A stretch of 64,000 nt of DNA from Ophiura sarsii (lineage: Eukaryota; Echinodermata; Ophiuroidea; Amphilepidida; Ophiuridae), in contig JAYJML010000119.1 of assembly GCA_035610835.1 (NCBI GenBank), forward strand, positions 1-64,000. The letters run 5' to 3'. Below are positions 48,249 through 58,408 of this stretch, one piece after another. A program made the translations under genes and the position numbers. The notes under the pieces are model-generated. The model was not told where the DNA came from, did not search any database, and saw only the letters and a program-made list of their open reading frames with translations. Every line of letters begins with the position of its first letter. Within the stretch, counting starts at the first letter, position 1.

Positions 48249-48889
48249 ATATATTGTTAGTAGTAACTTATAATCTTAACCTGTTCACGGGTAGGTGCAC
48301 CCCCGGGGACCAATGTTAACGATAAAATGATTTGTTATTAGTAACCAAATAGTCATAACCTTTCTTTTTTTAAATCATTTGCATTTGTTATTTATTCAAG
48401 TCTTTTAATATTTGTACCCGTAGGGAGTAGCACCCCCTGACTTAATATTTTAGTACTTTAATTCATCCATTTACCCATTCACATGACCTCGCCCGGTGGT
48501 CATATCTATTTTGGTTTTCGAGTTATTTATACTTGAAAATACCCAAATATTTTGAAGTGGCACCCCCTGAGTCATAGCCAAAAAAACACAACTAAATACA
48601 ATTTATTGTAAATTATCCAAAACGCTCCGTCAGTCCGAAGGCCCGCTAGTCCGAAAAAAAACCCAAAACCAAAACACCCCGCCAGTCCGAAGGCCCGTTA
48701 GTCCGAATTATTTTTTTCATTTTTCGGACTAGCGGGCCTTCGGACTGATGGGACTTCGGACTGATGGGCAGCACCCACACAGACAGCTTTTTTTTCTACG
48801 ATGACTGGTCTTCTCAATTCACAGCACATGTGTTAGTTTCTTTGTCTGTAAAATGGAGACGGCTACCAAGTATTCTTTGTATGCGATTA

Positions 48890-49330
48890 AAGTTTTTTTA
48901 ATACTATTTTTAAATTTGGAAATTTTTGTTTGTAAGTAAAGCAAATATATATGAATAAATACCATATATTAATTTGACTATAACTAATTAAATAATTTTT
49001 CATCCGTTAATCACTGACTTTCCAGCGAACGATCAATTTTATAGCGTTATAACACTGTCTTTCGATCGAGCGACGATAATTGAATATAAAAACGGTTCAA
49101 CAATATAATACATATTCTTTGTATGCGATAAAAATTATTTTCCAAATATTTTCCAATTAAATAAATATTTTCAAACTTTGAAATAGTTTTTGAAATAAAA
49201 CTTAATTTCTAATATATGCAGATCATAAATTGATTTGATTATAACTAGTTAGTTTAACTTGTATTCGTTGTAAAGCGTTAACAACTATCTTTCGATCAAA
49301 CGACGTGACAACAATCTAATACAAATAATA
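48890..49330. repeat. Diverged tandem duplication, ~240-bp unit
   Basis: Two units start ATTCTTTGTATGCGAT (about 48871 and 49118) and end ATCTTTCGATC-A-CGACG. A/T-rich and strongly diverged in between. No gene. Confidence 0.65.
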
Positions 49331-49658
49331 TGCCATCAGCGCAAAGAAGGGCGACTCAAAAAATCTCATACCGTCAGTAGCGTTGGTTGAACGCTAGAAT
49401 AAACGGGAGTGTCTTATTTGCTCGTCCAATCAGTAGTTCTTATCTATGGATATCTTTGATAAAATCATCCAAACAAATGATGTAACAATCCTTTTTATTG
49501 GCCGAAACCGATTAAAGCTGCAATATTTACACTGTTTCGTCCAATCCAGAAATTCGACAATGGTGCTCAGCAAACTGAATACTAAGAAATCTGGTCTCTA
49601 ATGTGCCGCGACGCTAAGGCGTCACGGCAAAAAGTGTTAAACTAACTGGGAAAACCTA

Positions 49659-49935
49659 TAGTTGAGAGGGGGTAAACTACTAACCTAAGACCCCCCTCTC
49701 AAATGTCCTAAAAATCAGTTTTAGATGCAAGAGGATAGTGGATAAGTTGTTTAGAGTGGATGAGGGATCATTTGAATCCATTTTGGCACCAAAATTCCAA
49801 GGGTCTTAGGTTAGTAGTTGAGAGGGGGGTAAACTACTAACCTAAGACCCCCTCTCAAATATCCTAAAAATCAGTTTTAGATACAAGAGGATAGTGGATA
49901 AGTTGTTTAGAGTGGATGAGGGATCATTTGAATCC
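49659..49935. repeat. ~160-bp tandem array, right part (2 units)
   Basis: Continuation of the array at 35030-36205, in the same orientation and phase. It starts TAGTTGAGAGG where the left part stopped at ...TTAGTA, and ends mid-unit at GAATCCATT, next to the resumed family A sequence. Confidence 0.95.
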
Positions 49936-50040
49936 ATTCTGCAAAAAAATGTTACTTATATAAAGATTAAATGAATATTGACGAAGTTACGGCAGTTTTA
50001 CGGAGGCTGTACCTGAGAGTCTACACCCCCTTAAAGTGTT
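49936..50040 (+). repeat. Family A dispersed repeat, right part (split copy)
   Basis: CTGCAAAAAAATG...TATAAAGATTAAATGAATATTG...GAAGTTACGGCAGTTTTACGGAGGCTGTACCTGAGAGTC...ACACCCCC matches 54462-54563. It is the continuation of 34735-35029 after 14.9 kb of inserted sequence. Confidence 0.85.
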
Positions 50041-50143
50041 CTGAAGTGATGATTTCTAATTACAGTGGGCATTTTCTTATGCATAACATAGGGGAGGGGG
50101 TGATTACATAGGCCATCCCCCATGATCAACTATTAGGGATATC

Positions 50144-50357
50144 CAGTGGCGGCGCCAGCGTCATAATTTATTTTGAGGGGATGGCAAAAGGGGGGGGGGG
50201 ATTTTTTTGTAGGGGGTGCATGAAGGGTTTTTTAACATTTGAATATTTGGTATGAAAATGTGCGCTTTCATGCAAAATTACCATTATGCTAAAATTGTCA
50301 AGTTTTAACTATATTGATTTTGGGGGGGGGGAAGTGGGGGCAGTAGTGCCGCCACTG
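50144..50357. mobile_element. MITE, 214 bp, CAGTGGCGGC ends
   Basis: Ends CAGTGGCGGC...GTGCCGCCACTG, flanked by GATATC on both sides (50138-50143 and 50358-50363), a possible 6-bp duplication that is itself palindromic. The G-rich interior resembles other CAGTGGCG-ended elements in the window. Its right end and flank form the unit of the adjacent 58-bp minisatellite. Confidence 0.65.
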
Positions 50358-52253
50358 GATATCCACCATCCATCCCTCCCCACACCGTATTACGCATATA
50401 TCAAGCAAAGTGGGGGCAGTAGTCCCGCCACTGGATATCCACCATCCATCCCTCCCCACACCGGATTACGCATACAGTAGTGCCGCCACTGGATATCCAC
50501 CATCCATCCCTCCCACACCGGATTACGCATAGTGCCGCCACTGGATATCCACCATCCATCCCTCCCCACACCGGGTTACGCATACAGTAGTGCCGCCACT
50601 GGATGTCCACCATCCATCCCTCCCCACACCGGGTTACGCATACAGTAGTGCCGCCACTGGATATCCACCATCCATCCCTCCCCACACCGGATTACGCATA
50701 TAGTAGTGCCGCCACTGGATATCCACCATCCATCCCTCCCCACACCGGATTACGCATACAGTAGTGCCGCCACTGGATATCCACCATCCATCCCTCCCCA
50801 CACTGGATATCCACCATCCATCCCTCCCCACACCGGATTACGCATACAGTAGTGCCGCCACTGGATATCCACCATCCATCCCTCCCCACACCGGATTACG
50901 CATACAGTAGTGCCGCCACTGGATATCCACCATCCATCCCTCCCACACCGGATTACGCATACAGTAGTGCCGCCACTGGATATCCACCATCCATCCCTCC
51001 CCACACCGGGTTACGCATATAGTAGTGCCGCCACTGGATATCCACCATCCATCCCTCCCCACACCGGGTTACGCATACAGTAGTGCCGCCACTGGATGTC
51101 CACCATCCATCCCTCCCCACACCGGGTTACGCATACAGTAGTGCCGCCACTGGATATCCACCATCCATCCCTCCCACACCGGATTACGCATAGTGCCGCC
51201 ACTGGATATCCACCATCCATCCCTCCCCACACCGGGTTACGCATACAGTAGTGCCGCCACTGGATGTCCACCATCCATCCCTCCCCACACCGGGTTACGC
51301 ATACAGTAGTGCCGCCACTGGATATCCACCATCCATCCCTCCCCACACCGGATTACGCATATAGTAGTGCCGCCACTGGATATCCACCATCCATCCCTCC
51401 CCACACCGGATTACGCATACAGTAGTGCCGCCACTGGATATCCACCATCCATCCCTCCCCACACTGGATATCCACCATCCATCCCTCCCCACACCGGATT
51501 ACGCATACAGTAGTGCCGCCACTGGATATCCACCATCCATCCCTCCCCACACCGGATTACGCATACAGTAGTGCCGCCACTGGATATCCACCATCCATCC
51601 CTCCCACACCGGATTACGCATACAGTAGTGCCGCCACTGGATATCCACCATCCATCCCTCCCCACACCGGGTTACGCATATAGTAGTGCCGCCACTGGAT
51701 ATCCACCATCCATCCCTCCCCACACCGGGTTACGCATACAGTAGTGCCGCCACTGGATGTCCACCATCCATCCCTCCCCACACCGGGTTACGCATACAGT
51801 AGTGCCGCCACTGGATATCCACCATCCATCCCTCCCCACACCGGATTACGCATATAGTAGTGCCGCCACTGGATATCCACCATCCATCCCTCCCCACACC
51901 GGATTACGCATACAGTAGTGCCGCCACTGGATATCCACCATCCATCCCTCCCCACACTGGATATCCACCATCCATCCCTCCCCACACCGGATTACGCATA
52001 CAGTAGTGCCGCCACTGGATATCCACCATCCATCCCTCCCTACACCGGGTTACGCATACAGTAGTGCCGCCACTGGATATCCACCATCCATCCCTCCCCA
52101 CACCGGATTACGCATACAGTAGTGCCGCCACTGGATATCCACCATCCATCCATCCCCACACCGGATTACGCATACAGTAGTGCCGCCACTGGATATCCAC
52201 CATCCATCCCTCCCCACACCGGATTACGCATACAGTAGTGCCGCCACTGGATA
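50341..52253. repeat. Minisatellite, 58-bp unit, ~33 copies
   Basis: The unit contains AGTGCCGCCACTGGATATCC, ACCATCCATCCCTCCCCACACC and GG(A/G)TTACGCATACAGT. Blocks repeat at an offset of 661 bp (about 50634-51010 against 51295-51671), giving a higher-order pattern with the same truncated units. The GRDGWWISSGG-type minus-strand frames are by-products. Confidence 0.95.
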
Positions 52254-52559
52254 TCCAGCATGTCAATAGAGGGTGGTCATGGTCAAAACCGTTGTTTTTA
52301 AATTTAACAACAAACCACCCATTTGTGCGTCTTTGTCGTGTTGAAGTTTTCTCTGCAAGGGTCTAAATTTCTCCGAAATAGCTTATATTTGGTAAATAAA
52401 AATTCCATTAAATGGATAGGGGCGGTCTTAAAGAAAGAGGCATGTTTTGTAATTTTTCTGGAATGGGAAGTAAGTTAAATCATCTGTTTAATACCAATAT
52501 ACCATATACAACCGAAAAATAGATAACTATCCTCTAACTTTAAACGGCATAGCGTATGC

Positions 52560-52670
52560 CCAAGATAATTCCATTTATCAATTTCATGATCATGGTTGGA
52601 TATTCCATTTATCAATTTCATGATCATGGTTGGATTCATTGAACCCTTTTCTTCCAAAAAAAAGTATATA
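52560..52670 (+). repeat. Family A repeat, third copy, left part
   Basis: CCATTTATCAATTTCATGATCATGGTTGGAT is tandemly duplicated, then TTCATTGAACCCTTTTCTTCCAAAAA...GTATA. It is interrupted by the element at 52671-54807 and continues at 54808. Confidence 0.7.
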
Positions 52671-53166
52671 CCGTACTGACGCATGTATAGTCCCACCCTT
52701 TTGTTACCCCAAAATATACGTAAATTAGGGGGTGGGACTTAAATCGGGTGCCCATGTGTGCATGAAAATTAAAATCTTACAAATTTTACAATTTGAACTA
52801 ACAAATTTTAGTAACAAAACACAAGGAAATACGGACAATAATTCGCTCACTACTCATGATGGATTTCATAATTGGTTACATCTTCTTACGATCGCGCGCC
52901 ATTTTGTTATGATTCCTTGTATCCGTGGTGCACCACTAGTTTTATTCCAAGTCATTTTTATTGGCTCCTTTTCGTAACACTCGGCGGCACGAGAACAAGA
53001 CTATATATCAGAAGTGACGTCATGATTATAACAACTCCGACTTGCGCAGAAATCCGCCATTTTGTTCTAATTTTAAACCTAAGTGTAAAGCAATGGCAAT
53101 TTTGACTCTAACAAAAAGAAATATTAACTGCCGACCGGGCTGCCGATACTTAGGCACAAAAAAAAA

Positions 53167-54030
53167 GTTGTTTGTTTGTCCACGTCCGACCGACCGTGTA
53201 CCTAGGTGCCGACCGTATTACTTTTTATTTTCGATAATTTTTTTAAAACAACTTTTTGAGCAATTTGAATGGCCAAACGGACCGTTTTTATTCCTTATTT
53301 TGTATGATATCGTCATTCTGGTATTTGCAACACCATCCCCAATGCGCAATCCCGTGTAAACACGATGTTTAATGCATGAACTTGGCACCCCGCGGGACTA
53401 TTAAAAGGACTAAATGAAAATCAGTGATCGCACGTGCAAGTGATGTCATTTTTATACTAAAAACGCAGTGTGAGAAAATATGAAAAATCTAGTTACAGTT
53501 AATATTTGTTCCCAAAATGTTGCTCAACAGCATGAATATTAATTTCAACATAGTATAAAACAATCTTTGGGGTAGTTAGTGCGGGGAAAATAGATTTAGC
53601 AATACTTTCACGTATATATTTCTAGCAAAACTTCAACACAACGTTATTTCACTTTGTGCAACATTCAATCACAATGGCGGCGTCCTACGGTATCTGCGCA
53701 TTGCAAACTCAGTACAAAAATAATATTTGATCGAGTTTGTAGTGTTGCAACCAATGCGACAATATTGGAACTTTAAATTGACAATCTGCCCCATCCCCAG
53801 CAGGAGAAAGAGATCAAAATCAGCAGTGTGAAGAGTAAAGCAACAATGTCGCAAGCTTATGAAAAGTGAGGTGTTTTGGTGTGTGTTTGGACTTTAATTC
53901 ACAGTATTCATGCAGAATTTATATTCCCAAATACAATATCCGTATTAAAAAAATATTAAAAAAAATTTAAAAAAATCCGACCTACCGACCCTACCTTTTG
54001 AGGACCCTCTATGGACAAACAAACATGTGT
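53167..54030. mobile_element. Possible nested element with GTTTGTTTGTCC ends
   Basis: GTTGTTTGTTTGTCCACG...CGACCGACCG at the left and CGACCTACCGACC...TGGACAAACAAACATG at the right are imperfect inverted ends around ~860 bp of A/T-rich sequence. No target duplication is visible. Confidence 0.45.
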
Positions 54031-54039
54031 TTTTTTCCC

Positions 54040-54563
54040 AAAAATGGTGATTTTCATGATTTTGGCGGTAAAAAATCACAATTTGTGGCACCTTTTGGTC
54101 TGTAACTCAAAAAATAAAAATTAAGATATTAAAAAAAAAAACGCTCCTGGGGAATGTTATCATTTGTATTATATTTAAACACTGTTAATTGTTATTTTGA
54201 TGTATTTTGTATTTATGTATGTATCGAAATGAGGGCCTGCTTGGAAAGCAGTGCAAGTCACTGAAGCATATTACCCTCAATAAAGAAAGCATTAATAATA
54301 AATAAAATAAATCAGGATTACAATAAAACTAGTATGACAAAATTTAACAAAATATATTTTGAGTTATCTTTTCCAAACCTAAAATGGGTCAAAAAAGGTG
54401 TTTTTTATTAAAAAAAATCAAAATGGTCAATTTCATTATCATGGTTGGATTCATTGAACCCTTTTCTGCAAAAAACTGTATACCTTTATAAAGATTAAAC
54501 GAATATTGAAGAAGTTACGGCAGTTTTACGGAGGCTGTACCTGAGAGTCCACACCCCCCTTAA
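54040..54563 (+). repeat. Family A repeat, most complete copy
   Basis: Covers both halves seen separately at 34735-35029 and 49936-50040, and so serves as the reference for them. It is itself split at 54164-54311 by a LINE 3' end. Confidence 0.8.
54164..54311 (+). mobile_element. LINE 3'-end fragment (CR1/L2-like), 148 bp
   Basis: Inserted between GTTATCA and TCAGGATTACA of family A, which are adjacent in the copy at about 34868. It has GTATGTATCGAAATGAGGGCCTGCTTGGAAAGCAGTGC, AAGTCACTG and ACCCTCAATAAAG, followed by an AATAAATAAA-type tail. This is the usual 3' terminus of CR1/L2-like LINEs. No coding part is included. Confidence 0.6.
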
Positions 54564-54807
54564 TACGCACGTATTAGAATGATCCGTGTCACATAAGAGA
54601 AATTGCACGGGGATAACTCATGCCTACTTTTAATCAAGTTCAATGATGTTTGAGTCCGGCTGAGTTACTGAAAGTAATTTTTCTAAGACTTGTACACTAC
54701 TTTTTACCCCTGGGACTTAAGACGGGTGCCCATCCTAGTCTGAGATATAAGCTCAATTAGGGGGTGGGACTTAAATAGAGTATGGGACTATACACGCGTC
54801 AGTACGG

Positions 54808-54885
54808 TACTTTTAAATAGATTAAATGAATAATGAAGAAGTTACGGCAGTTTTACAGAGGCTATACCTGAGGGTTCACAAATAG
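54808..54885 (+). repeat. Family A repeat, third copy, right part
   Basis: TACTTTTAAATAGATTAAATGAATAATGAAGAAGTTACGGCAGTTTTACAG...ACCTGAGGGT matches the right part of family A and continues the copy that ends at 52670. Confidence 0.75.
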
Positions 54886-56492
54886 CTATAACCTTAAGCT
54901 ATTTATATATTTTAGATATTTGGATAATGATGTTTGGATATTACGCTATTTAGCTATTTAATTAGATATTATCTTAATAGCCAAAATATCCGATATTGAT
55001 ATAAATGATAAGGTCGTTCTTTTTAAGTCCAATCTACAATAACAAAGCTCCATCAAATTCTAAATTGTTGAGGTATCTGTGGCTGTCTCTTAATATTGCA
55101 TTGTGGGACCGATAGCTGAAATATATTATGGGTCGTTCTTTAAAAGGCCCGTCAATTTAGTTACAGACTTACGCTACGTTCTTTAAAAGCCACGCTCTAT
55201 GCATTGTGGGACTGAATTTAGGTAGGCTACAAATATCTTGGTATCTGCGGCTGCCTCTTAAAAATGCATTGTGGGACGGGTTGTAGGTTGGCCACAGTTT
55301 GCGTCACATATGCCTTATGACCGTATGCATATATGATAGACTGTAAAACGGAGTGAATAGGGACATGGGGGCCACAAACTGGCCGGGTGACATTTAAAAA
55401 ACTTTTCCCATTGTTGTCCCTATTCACCCCCATGTCCCTATTCACCCCGTTTACGGTAAATCAAATGGTCAAAATCCTTTGCGGTTTGGACTGGTGAGGC
55501 TTTTATATCATACAACCGGAAAACGTCACATTTAGAGTGAAAATAACCTTAAAAATGCCTTTCTCTTGACATTTATAGTGAAAATAATCCTTTATAAAAA
55601 TGTCTTTCTCTTCTTTGGCAAAAACGAGGACAAAATTGTGTGTGAAAAAAACTGTTTTTTTGGTTTTCAATGACTATCATTTCAAACCCCCTTTTCAAAG
55701 ACACTTCATACATACATTAAATAAATAAAAACTGGTTCCTCCCAACAGTAGCAGGCGTTTATGGTCCTGTGTTATTTGTTACCATGTTACCATGATTAAA
55801 TCCATACTGTGATGTTTTTTCCTCTTAGAAAAATACCCCTTTTTCGAATTTTGCAGAGACAAATTCATAAAATACACCCTATTTTCATGATTTTGCTGTC
55901 CTCGCTGACAATCGAAAATAAACCCCTTTTTCCGCGATTCTTAGAACAGTCATGGTTACCAACTTTTGTGTTGAGTTGGGTGGGGGGCCGGGACAATATC
56001 AATTGAAATCGACAAAAACTTACCAATACCAACAATTTGTCCACATTTTTTTTATCTGGATAAGTTGTACAACTAGAATTTCTTGAAAAAATACAGTCTC
56101 TATGCAGAATTGTATAATAAGGCATGCTCCAATTTTGATCGGACTTGCTGCATCTTTTGTCTTTTGATAAGACAAGAAAAAAAGTAAATTACCACCTTGG
56201 GGTCAAAAGTTTAAAAAAAGGTCACTTTGGGTCATTGAACTATACAGGGTGGTTCAATAAAACGTTGACAGTTTTTCAAAGCCATATTTTTCGAAATTGT
56301 GGGATTTTTAAATATATTTTTTACATATTCCTCAAAAATATCATCTTGGCCATCTATGCTGAAAATATCGTTACAAATAACCTTATGGTTGCAAAATAAC
56401 AGCTATTTGAACAAAGTCTGTCCCATTTCACTCTGTCCACAGGTACTGATTTCGCTTTGTTTCTGTTCAGAATGGTACCAAAGGCATGAAAC
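54886..56492. other. Non-coding, one short inverted repeat
   Basis: No gene. GCATTGTGGGAC recurs at about 55099, 55202 and 55265. An inverted repeat at 55344-55371 / 55427-55453 (GGGACATGGGGG with GAGTGAATAG and complement) could form a hairpin with a ~55-nt loop. ATACAGGGTGGTTCAATAAAACG at about 56244 resembles the start of a mariner-like element, but no second end was found. Confidence 0.45.
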
Positions 56493-57803
56493 TTTCCCTT
56501 TACTTTGTAAATAGCTTGTCTTGACGGCACACATATATTTGGAAAGCGATTTCTCCATCAAGTTTGCACAGCAGTAGGACTACCAGTTCTGTAAAACTGA
56601 TGCCGTAGTGCATTTGCTGTATATAACTTGTTGAAATATTACAAGTCCTCAAATGTGTGCCGGTGCCCAGCCGTAGATGCCGTAGTGCATTTGCTGTATA
56701 TAACTTGTTGAAATATTACAAGTCCTCAAATGTGTGCCGGTGCCCAGCCGTAGATGCCGTAGTGCATTTGCTGTATATAACTTGTTGAAATATTACAAGT
56801 CCTCAAATGTGTGCCGGTGCCCAGCCGTAGATGCCGTAGTGCATTTGCTGTATATAACTTGTTGAAATATTACAAGTCCTCAAATGTGTGCCGGTGCCCA
56901 GCCGTAGATGCCGTAGTGCATTTGCTGTATATAACTTGTTGAAATATTACAAGTCCTCAAATGTGTGCCGGTGCCCAGCCGTAGATGCCGTAGTGCATTT
57001 GCTGTATATAACTTGTTGAAATATTACAAGTCCTCAAATGTGTGCCGGTGCCCAGCCGTAGATGCCGTAGTGCATTTGCTGTATATAACTTGTTGAAATA
57101 TTACAAGTCCTCAAATGTGTGCCGGTGCCCAGCCGTAGATGCCGTAGTGCATTTGCTGTATACAACTTGTTGAAATATTACAAGTCCTCAAATGTGTGCC
57201 GGTGCCCAGCCGTAGATGCCGTAGTGCATTTGCTGTATATAACTTGTTGAAATATTACAAGTCCTCAAATGTGTGCCGGTGCCCAGCCGTAGATGCCGTA
57301 GTGCATTTGCTGTATACAACTTGTTGAAATATTACAAGTCCTCAAATGTGTGCCGGTGCCCAGCCGTAGATGCCGTAGTGCATTTGCTGTATACAACTTG
57401 TTGAAATATTACAAGTCCTCAAATGTGTGCCGGTGCCCAGCCGTAGATGCCGTAGTGCATTTGCTGTATACAACTTGTTGAAATATTACAAGTCCTCAAA
57501 TGTGTGCCGGTACCCAGCCGTAGATGCCGTAGTGCATTTGCTGTATACAACTTGTTGAAATATTACAAGTCCTCAAATGTGCCGGTACCCAGCCGTAGAT
57601 GCCGTAGTGCTTTTGATGTATACAACTTGTTGAAACATTACAAGTCCTAGAATGTGCCGGTACCCAGCCGTAGATTACCGTAGTGACATATGTTCATAGT
57701 TTCCCTTTACTTTGTAAATAGCTAGTCTTGACGGCACACATATATTTGGAAAGCGATTTCTCCATCGAGTTCGCACAGCAGTAGGACTACCAGTTCTGTA
57801 AAA
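56493..57803. repeat. 77-bp minisatellite (~14 copies) between 104-bp direct repeats
   Basis: The array 56597-57675 has the unit GATGCCGTAGTGCATTTGCTG...CAACTTGTTGAAATATTACAAG...GTGCCGGTGCCCAGCCGTA. The first half is almost invariant (TATATAAC); later units carry TATACAAC and then GGTACCC, so variants are ordered along the array. The array is flanked by ~104-bp direct copies (56493-56596 and 57700-57803) with CTTGACGGCACACATATATTTGG and CAGTAGGACTACCAG. Confidence 0.95.
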
Positions 57804-57898
57804 CTGCTCTGCAATAAAGGTTCTTTCTTGGGTAGTAAACTGCCTCATTTTGCTTTATTTTGCTTGTTATCGCGATGTTACATTGAATACTGAATGAT

Positions 57899-58220
57899 CA
57901 GTGGCGTAACAGCCGGGGGGGGGGGGGGGGGGGGGGGGGGGCAGGGCACAGTGCCCCCCCCCCCTCCCTGAAGGTGCTCAGCAGGAAATTCAAATCTACC
58001 CACCAGGAAAAATGGGGGGGGGAAGGGCGATTTTTGGTGACCGTGCGAACATTTTTGACCACCCCCCCCCCCCCACCCACCACTTACGTAAAATTCACGA
58101 GGTGACTGACTGGGAAAAATTTGGGGCAACCTTTTACGAAAACTTCTGTCGGGTCGAACTGGTGTTCACCAGGAAAAAATATCCTTTGCCCCCCTGGAAA
58201 AAATCCCAGATACGCCACTG
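57899..58220. mobile_element. hAT-type MITE, 322 bp, 8-bp duplication
   Basis: TGAATGAT is duplicated at 57891-57898 and 58221-58228. Ends are CAGTGGCGTA / TACGCCACTG. A 27-G run (57915-57941) and C-runs fill much of the interior, so the short Pro/Gly-rich frames are artefacts. Confidence 0.85.
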
Positions 58221-58408
58221 TGAATGATGAATTGCATGCAAGTAATCTAAGATTTGAAGATCCCTTTACTTTATTGGTAACATTTGCATATGAAAACTAG
58301 GTATGCTGTCGCTTGAAATCCTCCAGCTCAAGTATTTTGCAACTACTAACATAATCAGACAATCAAACCTTTTGTACCTTCTCAGATGTATAAACTCCCT
58401 TTTCTTAA

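Larger units (their letters stand above)
37106..48775. mobile_element. 11.67-kb segment with AGTCCGAA-repeat ends and 9-bp duplication
   Basis: The left end GGGGTTTGCCCATCAGTCCG is matched by the inverted right end CGGACTGATGGGCAGCACC. Homology continues through a second CCCATCAGTCCGAAG and GGCCCGCTAGTCCGAA. CACACAGAC flanks it at 37097-37105 and 48776-48784, a perfect 9-bp duplication. Both ends carry arrays of a ~16-bp motif (CC[CA/GC/GT][TC]AGTCCGAAG), which look like subterminal binding repeats. A 9-bp duplication fits Merlin- or Mutator-like elements (hAT usually gives 8). No transposase was found between the ends. Confidence 0.7.
36206..49658. mobile_element. 13.45-kb segment with 30-bp inverted ends and TA duplication
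   Basis: The left end TAGGTTTTCCCAGTTAGTTT...CTTTTT and the right end are perfect inverted repeats over 30 bp. The flanks are array sequence: ...GGTTAGTA on the left and TAGTTGAGAGG on the right. The uninterrupted array reads GGTTAGTAGTTGAGAGG, so exactly TA was duplicated. This identifies a TA-target DNA transposon end pair (Tc1/mariner-type target choice). The left terminus is interrupted by a MITE at 36235-36941, after which GCCGTGACGC continues the terminal homology. No transposase was recognised inside. Its content is nested elements, a LINE and a tRNA-Asn. Confidence 0.75.
52671..54807. mobile_element. TA-flanked inverted-repeat element, 2,137 bp, composite
   Basis: Ends CCGTACTGACGCATGTATAG and, inverted, CCGTACTGACGCGTGTATAG, both followed by TCCCA. 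TA lies at 52669-52670 and 54808-54809. Removing the element restores a continuous family A sequence (AAGTATACTTTTAAATAGATT), confirming insertion at TA. Its left ~400 bp recurs inverted at 59030-59406. It contains a further family A copy and a LINE 3' end. No transposase is recognised. Confidence 0.8.

Noticed and set aside
36206..49658. Polinton/Maverick or other virus-like giant transposon
   Set aside because: The size is similar, but the duplication is TA rather than 6 bp. No polymerase, integrase, ATPase or capsid-like frame is present, and the contents are ordinary nested repeats.
50286..52101. GRDGWWISSGGTTVCV-type repeat proteins on the minus strand
   Set aside because: By-products of the 58-bp minisatellite, repeatedly broken by the period not being a multiple of three.
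56244..57803. LTR retrotransposon with 104-bp direct repeats as LTRs
   Set aside because: The direct repeats lack TG...CA ends, the interior is only a minisatellite, and there is no primer-binding site or polyprotein.
57878..58129. Pro/Gly-rich frames on both strands
   Set aside because: Caused by the 27-G and C-runs inside the hAT MITE.
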